From an uncultured Clostridia bacterium (GTDB taxonomy: Bacteria; Bacillota; Clostridia; Christensenellales; UBA1242), in the NCBI GenBank assembly GCA_944349915.1, contig CALVNU010000016.1:1-12817 (forward strand): 12,817 bases of DNA, read 5' to 3'. Of the stretch, positions 1 to 5,960 are shown one piece after another. Below the pieces are notes generated by a model that saw only the letters and a list, made by a program, of their open reading frames with translations, was not told the DNA's origin and did not search any database. A program made the translations under genes and the position numbers. Numbering within the stretch: the stretch's first letter is position 1; the number at the start of each line of letters is the position of its first letter.

Positions 1-27
1 ATAGAATATTGTTTGTAAGGTGTTTGT

Positions 28-789
28 ATGTCGGAATTTTCGCTTAATCTTAAAACAGAAAACTTTGAACTTGCAAAGTTTATTCATAACAACATTTCTT
101 CAATTTGCGCAAAGTGGCAAGGAGTGGTAACCTCTGTTGAAGAATGTGGGTATATTTCAATTTTAATTGCTGTAAATGACAAAAATAAACAGCAAATGCA
201 GTCTTATTTGTCAAACTGCATAATAGAAGTTATTTGCACTGTTTTTAAGTCGACATTTTTAGATAGCAATCTTTTTTTGCCTAGCCAAGACAGGCTGGGA
301 ATGAATGCTTTTAAAAAGGCATTGCTAAATTTTGATAAAGAAACCGACCGCTATCTTGTGCGCAAGGCACTCAATCTTGAACACGACCTTTTTCTTGAAA
401 GTTTTTATCAATTTAAGTTGTCAACTTTAAAAGCCAAGTGGACAGAACTTGTAACGCTTGCCAACGAAAACAGAGAATATCTCAATTCAACAGACAGTTT
501 TATTGACCTTTTAAAATTTTTGGTCGACAACCTTGAAATTTGTGAAGAAGAAATTTCTATTTATCAAAGCGAAGATTTAAGTTATCAAATTTTGGTCTCT
601 AACAAACTTTATCAAAACAAAGTTTTTTCTGAAGAAAGTTTGGTTTCTTCAATCATAGACCTTTCTCCGCAAAAAATAAACTTATACTGTGATGAAGACA
701 GCAGGGCAATAAACCTTTTGCATAAACTTTTTGAAGAACGCATAACGGATAAAAAACATGGCATTATAAACAACATAAGCAAATTTTGA
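28..789 (+). CDS. ytxC: YtxC-like sporulation-family protein
   Basis: Encodes 253 residues. ATG at 28 is preceded by an AAGGTG Shine-Dalgarno at 17-22. It has no signal peptide or membrane segment, so it is probably cytosolic. The protein resembles the YtxC family: an N-terminal alpha/beta region (1-75), a helical middle with FDKETDRYLVRKAL (102-115) and FYQFKLSTLKAKW (126-138), where family members have an F-x-x-F-R-L-type helix, and a C-terminal alpha/beta part with SPQKINLY (213-220) and a final LLHKLFEERI helix. Known YtxC proteins are about 280 residues, so this one is slightly short. In Bacillus and many Clostridia ytxC lies directly upstream of thrS, exactly as here, and this synteny is the strongest support. 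The family's biochemical role is unknown; the sporulation label comes from Bacillus. It may belong to a transcription unit starting before the window. The family call is from memory of motifs and gene order, not a search. Confidence 0.68.
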   Translation: MSEFSLNLKTENFELAKFIHNNISSICAKWQGVVTSVEECGYISILIAVNDKNKQQMQSYLSNCIIEVICTVFKSTFLDSNLFLPSQDRLGMNAFKKALLNFDKETDRYLVRKALNLEHDLFLESFYQFKLSTLKAKWTELVTLANENREYLNSTDSFIDLLKFLVDNLEICEEEISIYQSEDLSYQILVSNKLYQNKVFSEESLVSSIIDLSPQKINLYCDEDSRAINLLHKLFEERITDKKHGIINNISKF

Positions 790-940
790 TTGTAAAAAAT
801 AAATTATTAAAATATTTATCGCTATGCTTTTATAGTTTATAAAAAGATTTTCAATCTTGACTATTTAATTTAAAATTCTCAATTTCTTTGCTTTTATGAT
901 TTAAAAATTTTTAATCTTCAAAAAAAATACACAAAATTTG
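790..940. other. AT-rich intergenic stretch between ytxC-like gene and thrS promoter
   Basis: Very AT-rich and non-coding on both strands. It holds a short inverted repeat, AAGATT (844-849) and AATCTT (853-858) with a 3-base loop, and a near-palindrome at 898-916 with an A/T core. Neither is followed by a clean T-run, so no convincing terminator for the upstream gene is visible. The region ends at the thrS promoter; the rest of the gap to 1197 is the T-box leader. Confidence 0.6.
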
Positions 941-969
941 TTGACTTTATCAATATTAAAGAATATAAT
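941..969 (+). promoter_or_regulatory. Sigma-A promoter of the T-box leader and thrS
   Basis: TTGACT at 941-946 and a perfect TATAAT at 964-969 are separated by 17 bases, the ideal sigma-A spacing. Transcription should begin near 976, just before the 5' base of T-box stem I. Confidence 0.85.
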
Positions 970-980
970 AGTTTTAAACT

Positions 981-1168
981 TGGAGCGGGCAGACAAGTAG
1001 TTTGATTTGATGCGTACAGAGAAAGGTTGGTTGGTGAAAAACCTTGGCTAAATGAAAAACGAAACCACTATCTGCGTTGATAAGCATAAAATTGAGTGGC
1101 ATTTTTGCAATTAAGGTGGAACCGCGGTTTAAGATAAATCGTCCTTAAGTTTTAAGGGCGCTTTTTTA
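981..1168 (+). promoter_or_regulatory. T-box riboswitch, threonine-specific, controlling thrS
   Basis: The hallmark T-box AAGGTGGAACCGCGG is at 1113-1127. The stem I base pairs GCAGA (989-993) with TCTGC (1071-1075). An AGAGA motif lies near 1018-1022, followed by the GGTTGG...AAACC distal region (1025-1043). In the 3' side of the specifier loop GAAACC places the codon ACC (Thr) at 1064-1066, matching the downstream gene. The TGGA of the T-box (1117-1120) would pair with a UCCA acceptor end, predicting a U discriminator base on tRNA-Thr. AAGG (1113-1116) can pair with CCTT (1143-1146) in the antiterminator; the same CCTT is used in the terminator. Inferred logic: uncharged tRNA-Thr stabilises the antiterminator and lets thrS be transcribed. 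Confidence 0.93.
1140..1168 (+). terminator. T-box regulated intrinsic terminator
   Basis: A 9-bp stem pairs 1140-1148 with 1152-1160 (one T-G pair) around a 3-base loop, followed by a T-run at 1162-1167. It is mutually exclusive with the antiterminator through CCTT at 1143-1146. Confidence 0.9.
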
Positions 1169-1197
1169 TTCTAGCGCCAGTTTGTAAGGAGGCTTTT

Positions 1198-2937
1198 ATG
1201 GAAATCAAAAAAATTAAAGATGAAGAACTTGAAAAAGCAAGACATTCGCTTGCTCATGTGCTTGCAAAGGCACTTATGGCAATCTATCCAAGCACAAAAC
1301 TCACAATTGGACCTGCCATTGAAGATGGATTTTATTACGATATAGACCTTGACCACTCTATCACTCCAGACGAGTTTAAAACTATTGAAAAAAAGATGCA
1401 GGAAATCATTAACAAGGGTGAAGAGTTTAAAAAAGAAGTTGTGTCAAAAGAAAAGGCATTAAAACTTTTTAAAGACAACAAATACAAAACAGAAATAATA
1501 AATGAACTGCCTGCAGGGGAAGAAGTTTCAATTTACTATACAGGCAACGACTTTTTTGACCTTTGTCGAGGACCTCATGTTGACAGCACAAGAAGACTGC
1601 AAAACTTTGGCTTTAAAATACACAGCGTAAACGGTGCTTATTGGCGTGGAGATGAGAAAAACAAAATGCTTCAACGCGTTTATTGCTATGCATTCAAAAC
1701 AAAAAAAGAACTCGCCGACCATATTGCTATGCTTGAAGAAGCAAAGAAGCGCGACCATCGAAAACTTGGAAAAGAACTTAAACTTTTTATGATTTCACCA
1801 GAAGGTCCAGGCTTTCCTTTCTATCTTCCAAACGGAATGATTTTGAAAAATCTTTTAACAGACTATTGGCGCGAAATTCATAGAAAAGCAGGCTACAAAG
1901 AAATTCAAACTCCTATAATGCTATCTCGTCATTTGTGGGAAACTTCGGGGCACTGGGACCACTACAAAGAAAATATGTACACAACTGTTATTGATGGAAA
2001 TGACTTTGCAATCAAACCTATGAACTGTCCAGGGGGAGTTTTGGTTTATAAAAGTGAGCCTCATTCCTACAGAGATTTGCCTTTAAGGCTTGGCGAACTT
2101 GGAATTGTTCACAGACATGAAAAATCGGGCGAACTTGGCGGGTTGCTTCGCGTTCGTTGTTTCACTCAAGACGATGCTCACATTTTTATGACACCTTCTC
2201 AAATAAAAGATGAAATCAAAAATGTTGTAAGTTTAATTGACCAAGTTTACAAAGTGTTTAATTTTAAATATCATGTTGAACTTTCAACTCGTCCAGAAAA
2301 TAGTATAGGTTCTGATGAAGATTGGGCTCTTGCAACCGAAGGGCTTAAGTCTGCGCTTGATGAAATTGGACAAGATTATGTTATCAATGAAGGCGATGGT
2401 GCTTTCTATGGTCCAAAAATTGACTTCCATTTGACCGACGCAATTGGCAGAACTTGGCAATGCGGAACAATTCAACTTGATTTCCAACTTCCTCAACGCT
2501 TTGAACTTGAATACACAGGTGATGACGGCGAAAAACATCGCCCTATCATGATTCACAGAGTTATTTATGGTTCAATGGAACGCATTATTGGTGTTTTAAT
2601 CGAACATTTTGCTGGTGCTTTCCCTCTTTGGCTTGCTCCAGAACAGGTTAGAGTGCTTTCTCTTACAGACAGAAACAATGATTATGCACAAGAAATTAAA
2701 GACAAATTGTTCGACCTTGACTTTAGAGCGGAAGTTGACACTAGAAATGAAAAAATAGGCTATAAAATAAGAGAAGCGCTTGCCATGAAAGTGCCTTATC
2801 TTATTATCGTTGGTGATGAAGAAGAGAAAAATAAAACAATCTCTATTCGTGGAAGAGGAAATGAAAATAAATCGGGTCTAAATTTGCAAGATTTTATCGA
2901 AAGACTTAAAAATGAGGTGATTTCTAAAAAAATTTAG
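1198..2937 (+). CDS. thrS: Threonine-tRNA ligase (ThrRS) without TGS domain
   Basis: A 579-residue cytosolic class II synthetase that charges tRNA-Thr. ATG at 1198 follows an AAGGAGG site at about 1186-1192. The editing domain begins almost at the N-terminus: HSLAH at 16-20 and CRGPH at 123-127 carry the His/Cys residues that clear mischarged Ser-tRNA. The catalytic core has the zinc ligands C277 (in NCPGG), H328 (in QDDAHIF) and H453 (in IMIHR), motif 2 around R306-E308 (RHE) and motif 3 around 453-465. The anticodon-binding domain starts near 479 (LAPEQVRVLSL). Compared with the E. coli enzyme all landmarks are shifted by about 57-59 residues, so the N-terminal TGS domain is absent rather than the protein being damaged. 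No further in-frame coding precedes the ATG: the leader and terminator sit there. It is controlled by the Thr T-box upstream. Function is near certain. Confidence 0.98.
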   Translation: MEIKKIKDEELEKARHSLAHVLAKALMAIYPSTKLTIGPAIEDGFYYDIDLDHSITPDEFKTIEKKMQEIINKGEEFKKEVVSKEKALKLFKDNKYKTEIINELPAGEEVSIYYTGNDFFDLCRGPHVDSTRRLQNFGFKIHSVNGAYWRGDEKNKMLQRVYCYAFKTKKELADHIAMLEEAKKRDHRKLGKELKLFMISPEGPGFPFYLPNGMILKNLLTDYWREIHRKAGYKEIQTPIMLSRHLWETSGHWDHYKENMYTTVIDGNDFAIKPMNCPGGVLVYKSEPHSYRDLPLRLGELGIVHRHEKSGELGGLLRVRCFTQDDAHIFMTPSQIKDEIKNVVSLIDQVYKVFNFKYHVELSTRPENSIGSDEDWALATEGLKSALDEIGQDYVINEGDGAFYGPKIDFHLTDAIGRTWQCGTIQLDFQLPQRFELEYTGDDGEKHRPIMIHRVIYGSMERIIGVLIEHFAGAFPLWLAPEQVRVLSLTDRNNDYAQEIKDKLFDLDFRAEVDTRNEKIGYKIREALAMKVPYLIIVGDEEEKNKTISIRGRGNENKSGLNLQDFIERLKNEVISKKI

Positions 2938-2965
2938 TTGAAATCGTTTGCAAAATGAATATAAT
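2938..2965 (+). promoter_or_regulatory. Promoter of the microprotein-yajC unit
   Basis: TTGAAA at 2938-2943, immediately after the thrS stop codon, and TATAAT at 2960-2965 are separated by 16 bases. Transcription would start near 2972, only about 20 bases before the microprotein ATG. No terminator separates it from thrS, so readthrough from thrS may add to expression. Confidence 0.75.
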
Positions 2966-2991
2966 TATGTTAGACTAAGGAGGAAACGATT

Positions 2992-3060
2992 ATGAATGGT
3001 GTTTTTCTTGCACTGCTTGTTATATTCGTTGTATATATGTTTATTTTTGTTTTAAAATAG
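2992..3060 (+). CDS. 22-residue single-helix membrane microprotein
   Basis: A complete small frame of 22 codons plus TAG. It starts MNGVFLALLV, is hydrophobic throughout, and ends FVLK with the only charged residue, consistent with one membrane helix spanning nearly the whole peptide. The evidence for translation is strong for so short a frame: a perfect AAGGAGG at 2977-2983 ends 8 bases before the ATG, and a good promoter places the transcript start about 20 bases upstream, so this is the first cistron. Its stop codon TAG is embedded in the AGGAGG site of yajC (3059-3064), suggesting translational coupling. I do not recognise the sequence. It could be a small partner of the Sec machinery or of YajC, or a leader peptide whose translation tunes yajC. 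Confidence 0.65.
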   Translation: MNGVFLALLVIFVVYMFIFVLK

Positions 3061-3070
3061 GAGGATTTTT

Positions 3071-3574
3071 ATGGACGTTTCTCAAATTATTTTAATTGTC
3101 GTGATTGTTATGCTTGTGATTGCTTATCCAATTTTGGTTTCTTCAAAAAACAAAAAAGAAAGAAAAAAACTTGACGAACAAACAAATTCACTCAAGCGTG
3201 GCGATAAGGTTATGACAACAAGTGGCGTGGTTGGAACCATCGTTGACCTTGTTCAAGAAGGTGAAAGAAAAATTGTTACAATCGAAACAGGCTCTGGAAA
3301 AAATAAAGGCTATACATCAGTTGATGCTTATGCAATTTATGCGGTTTTGAATAACAACTTTGAGCCTATTGACCAAACAAAAACAGAAAAGAAAGAAGAT
3401 AAAAAAGAAAACAAAAAAGCAGAAAAGCAAACGGCTAAAGTTGAAGAAAAATCTTTAGCGCAAACTGTAGAAAATGAAAAAACAGAAATCAAACCTACAG
3501 AAAACAAAACAAGTGAAGACAAAGTTAAAAAAAGCCAGGCAAATAAAATTGAAACATCAAAAAAAAGCAAATGA
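3071..3574 (+). CDS. yajC: Preprotein translocase accessory subunit YajC, long charged tail
   Basis: Encodes 167 residues. ATG at 3071 follows AGGAGG at 3059-3064. The N-terminus is one membrane helix (about 5-24) followed by a basic stretch (SSKNKKERKK, 25-33), then the conserved small beta domain with LKRGDKVMTTSGVVGTIVDL (41-60), the typical YajC GD-V-T-G-G signature region. YajC binds the SecD-SecF complex and aids Sec-dependent export. Usual YajC proteins are about 85-110 residues; here a Lys/Glu-rich tail from about 102 to 167 adds some 60 residues that look disordered. secD and secF lie 2.4 kb downstream, split off by two unknown genes and a TIGR04086-type gene. The unit ends in a terminator at 3582-3612. 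Confidence 0.93.
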   Translation: MDVSQIILIVVIVMLVIAYPILVSSKNKKERKKLDEQTNSLKRGDKVMTTSGVVGTIVDLVQEGERKIVTIETGSGKNKGYTSVDAYAIYAVLNNNFEPIDQTKTEKKEDKKENKKAEKQTAKVEEKSLAQTVENEKTEIKPTENKTSEDKVKKSQANKIETSKKSK

Positions 3575-3581
3575 TAAAAAT

Positions 3582-3612
3582 AAAGAAGGCAAATAAATGC
3601 TTTCTTTTTTTA
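3582..3612 (+). terminator. Intrinsic terminator after yajC
   Basis: A 9-bp stem pairs AAAGAAGGC (3582-3590) with GCTTTCTTT (3599-3607), one G-T pair, around an 8-base loop, followed by Ts to 3611. Confidence 0.85.
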
Positions 3613-3825
3613 TTTCAATCAAAATATTTTTGCTATTGAAAATGCCCAATTTATTTTAAAGCCATTTTAATATTTTGAATTTTAATCATTTTTGCATAAT
3701 AATATTATAGCAAAAAAATTTATCATCAATACTGTTTGTTATTTGTATAGCTTAATTGCCTACATATCTTTAAAGATTATGAAAAATTTATTTCTGTGTT
3801 TTTACAAATTTTATTGGTTTTGTTA
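3613..3825. other. AT-rich non-coding gap before the 160-residue gene
   Basis: About 210 bases of very AT-rich DNA without a supported gene on either strand. I see no hairpin of note and no RNA gene; only the promoter at its right edge is recognisable. Confidence 0.6.
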
Positions 3826-3854
3826 TTGATTTATTGCTTGCAATATGTTATAAT
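3826..3854 (+). promoter_or_regulatory. Sigma-A promoter with extended -10 for the 160-residue gene
   Basis: TTGATT at 3826-3831, a 17-base spacer, and TATAAT at 3849-3854 preceded by TGT (3846-3848), an extended -10. Transcription should begin near 3861, which puts the start codon at 3876 and rules out the upstream in-frame TTG at 3834. Confidence 0.85.
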
Positions 3855-3875
3855 ACTTTCATAAAGGAGAACAAT

Positions 3876-4358
3876 ATGGATAAATCAAAAAAAGAACCAT
3901 CTTTTATCAAAATAACCAAAAAAACCGCTTTGGAAAACAAAGAAAAATGGATTGAAGAAGGAAAAAAATATCTTTATCCTTGCACAGCAAACAAAATGCA
4001 GAAATGGGAAAAACTTGTAAATGAACTTATCGAGAATGATAGTTTTTATGATATTATTCCTACCGTTCTTGAGGTGCTTAAAGTGATGTATGAAAAACAA
4101 GAAACTTTTATAGAACATAGCAAAAAAGTTATAGCGTTTATGGAACAAAAAAGTGTAGAAGCAGGTGTAAGCATGGATATGCTTTTGCACACGGTTGCCG
4201 AATTTGGACGCGATGGAGATTTGATTTTTTCAAATTATTATATTACTCACAATCCTAAACATTTTGAATCTATCATGACAAAAGATTGGTTCCGTACTCT
4301 TACACAAGAAAATATGACAAGAGAAGAAAATTTGACAGAAGAAGAAAAGCCCGAATAA
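3876..4358 (+). CDS. Unrecognised 160-residue soluble helical protein
   Basis: The ATG at 3876 is chosen because AAAGGAG at 3864-3870 ends 5 bases upstream and the promoter -10 lies at 3849-3854. An in-frame TTG at 3834 would lie inside the promoter. The product has no signal peptide or membrane helix, is strongly charged (basic start MDKSKKEPSF, acidic end TEEEKPE) and appears mainly helical. Visible landmarks are KYLYPCTANKMQKWEKLVNEL (31-51; single Cys at 36), a heptad-like hydrophobic helix (54-92), and FGRDGDLIFSNYYITHNPKHF (110-130). I do not recognise a family. No terminator is visible between it and the next gene 134 bases downstream, so the two may share a transcript. The codon and base use match its neighbours, giving no sign of recent transfer. 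Confidence 0.85.
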   Translation: MDKSKKEPSFIKITKKTALENKEKWIEEGKKYLYPCTANKMQKWEKLVNELIENDSFYDIIPTVLEVLKVMYEKQETFIEHSKKVIAFMEQKSVEAGVSMDMLLHTVAEFGRDGDLIFSNYYITHNPKHFESIMTKDWFRTLTQENMTREENLTEEEKPE

Positions 4359-4384
4359 TTTGCAGTAACTTTATAATCATTTTT

Positions 4385-4411
4385 CTTGCTTTTCTTAACT
4401 CTTGCTTTTCT
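4385..4411 (+). repeat. Short tandem repeat, 11-bp unit, 16-bp period
   Basis: CTTGCTTTTCT occurs at 4385-4395 and again at 4401-4411, in the gap between the two unknown genes. Its function is unknown; it could be chance in pyrimidine-rich DNA. Confidence 0.5.
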
Positions 4412-4492
4412 AGATATAGAAATTTGTTTATACTAATTTTTCTAAACAAATTTAAAATATTATAAAGGTGCTAAAATATCAAAAAGATAATT

Positions 4493-5224
4493 ATGGAAAA
4501 CAACTACGCATTTAAGTCATTGAAAGAAATTCGAAGTTTTCTTTCATTCCAAAAGACTATTGAAAACAACTTAAACAAACTCTATAGTTTTGTTATACTT
4601 TTTCCATATAAATATCAAACCGTTGATTTTGCAATGAAATTTATTAATAATCAATTTAATCCCAAAATTTTTAAAAACACCTCATATGCCCAACAAAGCC
4701 CCGAAGAAATGTTAGATTTGAGACAACGGGGAGTGCTTAAAACCCCAACGCTTGTAACATTATATCATAAATCTTGCCAACATTATCTTTCAAGCCAGTT
4801 TGGTGCGGGGCATTTTGCAGACCCGAAACTGCTTATAAATGAAAACATCACAATCATTCCGCGCCAATGTCATTTTACAGCATCTTTGTTTACAATGTTT
4901 TACAAAGACTTTAACCCTATGCTTCAAACAGGCTTTTACAACTGTTTAACAGAAGATTTTTTTGATAACCAGGGATATTTGCATTCAATAGTCATCTTTT
5001 CACATCATAATGAAAGCAAGGTTTTTGATGGTTCGCGTGGGCTTATTATGGATGAACAACTTTATAAAGAATTGTTTAATTTTAAACCTATAAACACCTT
5101 AAATTGCAAACAAGTTATAGGCGGACTAAATTTAACCCAATTTCGTGGTGTAAATTTGCTGGAATATCTGCTTGCTCCAGAAGTTGTTATAAAAGCGGTT
5201 AGAGACGGAGAGTATGAAAAATAA
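4493..5224 (+). CDS. Unrecognised 243-residue protein, possible papain-like fold
   Basis: The product is soluble, with no signal peptide or membrane helix. I do not recognise a family by name. The C-terminal half has an arrangement typical of papain-fold enzymes (transglutaminase or cysteine peptidase type): Cys126 in PRQCHFTASLF at the start of a helix, His164 in GYLHSIVIF within a strand, and Asp179 in VFDGSRG shortly after. This is an inference from residue order and spacing only. The N-terminal 100 residues are helical (SLKEIRSFLSFQK) and unassigned. The start is uncertain: the ATG at 4493 has no good Shine-Dalgarno, while AAAGGTG at 4464-4470 is ideally placed for an in-frame ATC at 4478, which would add five residues. 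The gene ends in a strong terminator at 5362-5395. It sits between yajC and the TIGR04086-type gene. Confidence 0.85.
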   Translation: MENNYAFKSLKEIRSFLSFQKTIENNLNKLYSFVILFPYKYQTVDFAMKFINNQFNPKIFKNTSYAQQSPEEMLDLRQRGVLKTPTLVTLYHKSCQHYLSSQFGAGHFADPKLLINENITIIPRQCHFTASLFTMFYKDFNPMLQTGFYNCLTEDFFDNQGYLHSIVIFSHHNESKVFDGSRGLIMDEQLYKELFNFKPINTLNCKQVIGGLNLTQFRGVNLLEYLLAPEVVIKAVRDGEYEK

Positions 5225-5247
5225 AACTCTGCAAAAAATGTTTTTTC

Positions 5248-5315
5248 TTAAACTATCACATTACAATTAACATACCAAAATTTAAACTATCACAATAAAC
5301 CTTAAAATTATCACG
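5248..5315 (+). repeat. Three direct repeats downstream of the 243-residue gene
   Basis: TTAAACTATCACA occurs exactly at 5248-5260 and 5282-5294, with a degenerate third copy TTAAAATTATCACG at 5302-5315. They lie in the 3' untranslated region before the terminator. They are unlike CRISPR repeats (too short and irregularly spaced, 34 and 20 bases apart). Confidence 0.6.
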
Positions 5316-5361
5316 CCAAAAACAAAACTTTATGCCAAAAACCGTTGAATAAAGATAAACA

Positions 5362-5395
5362 AAATGATAGCATCTTTGTTGCTGTCATTTTTTTT
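5362..5395 (+). terminator. Intrinsic terminator after the 243-residue gene
   Basis: A 10-bp stem pairs AAATGATAGC (5362-5371) with GCTGTCATTT (5381-5390), one T-G pair, around a 9-base loop, followed by Ts to 5395. Confidence 0.88.
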
Positions 5396-5453
5396 AACCT
5401 TCAATCATAACATACTCTAGAAAAAGGTATATTTTTCTCAAAAGGAGTCAATC

Positions 5454-5870
5454 ATGAAATTGAAAGCAAAAAAAAGTTCAATTAAATTGCCAAAAAATGC
5501 TCTTCTTTTTTCTGTTGCAAAAGGCGCTCTTGTTGCGGTTTGTGTGTCTCTTGTGCTTGTGCTATTGTTTGCATTTTTGCTCAAATTTACAAATATTCCA
5601 GAAAGCGCAATCAAACCTGTCAATCAAGTTATAAAAGGATTGTCTATTTTGATTGGCGTTTTTGTTGGACTTAAAAGAAGCAAAGAACTTGGACTTGTTA
5701 GCGGGCTTTTGATAGGTTTTGTTTACACAATTGTGGCATTTATCATTTTTTCTATACTAGGTGGAATATTTGCCTTTGACCTTACTTTTCTTACCGATAA
5801 TCTTTTTGGTGCTGTTATGGGCGCAATTTGCGGAATTATTTGTGTAAATTTGAAAAAATCTACAAACTAA
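5454..5870 (+). CDS. TIGR04086/DUF3792-type membrane protein
   Basis: Encodes 138 residues. ATG at 5454 follows AAAGGAG at 5441-5447. After a basic cytoplasmic start (MKLKAKKSSIKLPKN), four hydrophobic segments are visible at about 18-43, 56-73, 80-105 and 116-133, with Gly-rich helices (GLSILIGVFVGLKRSKELG, 62-80; GAVMGAICGIICVNLKK, 119-135). The length, four-helix topology, Gly-rich LKRSKELG loop and position near yajC and secDF fit the small membrane family TIGR04086 (DUF3792) of Clostridia, whose function is unknown. In many Clostridia genes for the six-cysteine peptide SCIFF and its maturase are close by; none is present between this gene and secD, which starts 90 bases downstream. No clear promoter is visible between the terminator at 5395 and this gene. 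Confidence 0.75.
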   Translation: MKLKAKKSSIKLPKNALLFSVAKGALVAVCVSLVLVLLFAFLLKFTNIPESAIKPVNQVIKGLSILIGVFVGLKRSKELGLVSGLLIGFVYTIVAFIIFSILGGIFAFDLTFLTDNLFGAVMGAICGIICVNLKKSTN

Positions 5871-5883
5871 AAGCAAAATTTAA

Positions 5884-5913
5884 TTGACATATCAAGGTGA
5901 GTTCTTATATAAT
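5884..5913 (+). promoter_or_regulatory. Sigma-A promoter of secD-secF
   Basis: A perfect TTGACA at 5884-5889 and a perfect TATAAT at 5908-5913 are separated by 18 bases. An overlapping TATATA at 5906-5911 gives a 16-base alternative. Transcription should start near 5920, about 40 bases before secD. Confidence 0.85.
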
Positions 5914-5960
5914 TAAAAAGTAAATGCTTAATTTGCTTTCAAATTAAAAAGGGGACTTAC

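Noticed and set aside
844..858. Hairpin AAGATT/AATCTT as terminator of the ytxC-like gene
   Set aside because: The stem is short and A/T-only apart from one pair, with no T-run after it.
3834..3875. Extended N-terminus of the 160-residue protein from TTG 3834
   Set aside because: The codons overlap the promoter -10 (3849-3854), and a good Shine-Dalgarno points to ATG 3876.
4468..4515. Short leader peptide starting at GTG 4468 before the 243-residue gene
   Set aside because: The GTG lies within the only Shine-Dalgarno-like element, leaving no ribosome site of its own, and the 15-codon peptide shows no attenuation-like feature.
5248..5315. CRISPR array
   Set aside because: The repeats are 13 bp, only two are exact, spacing is irregular, and there are no cas genes.
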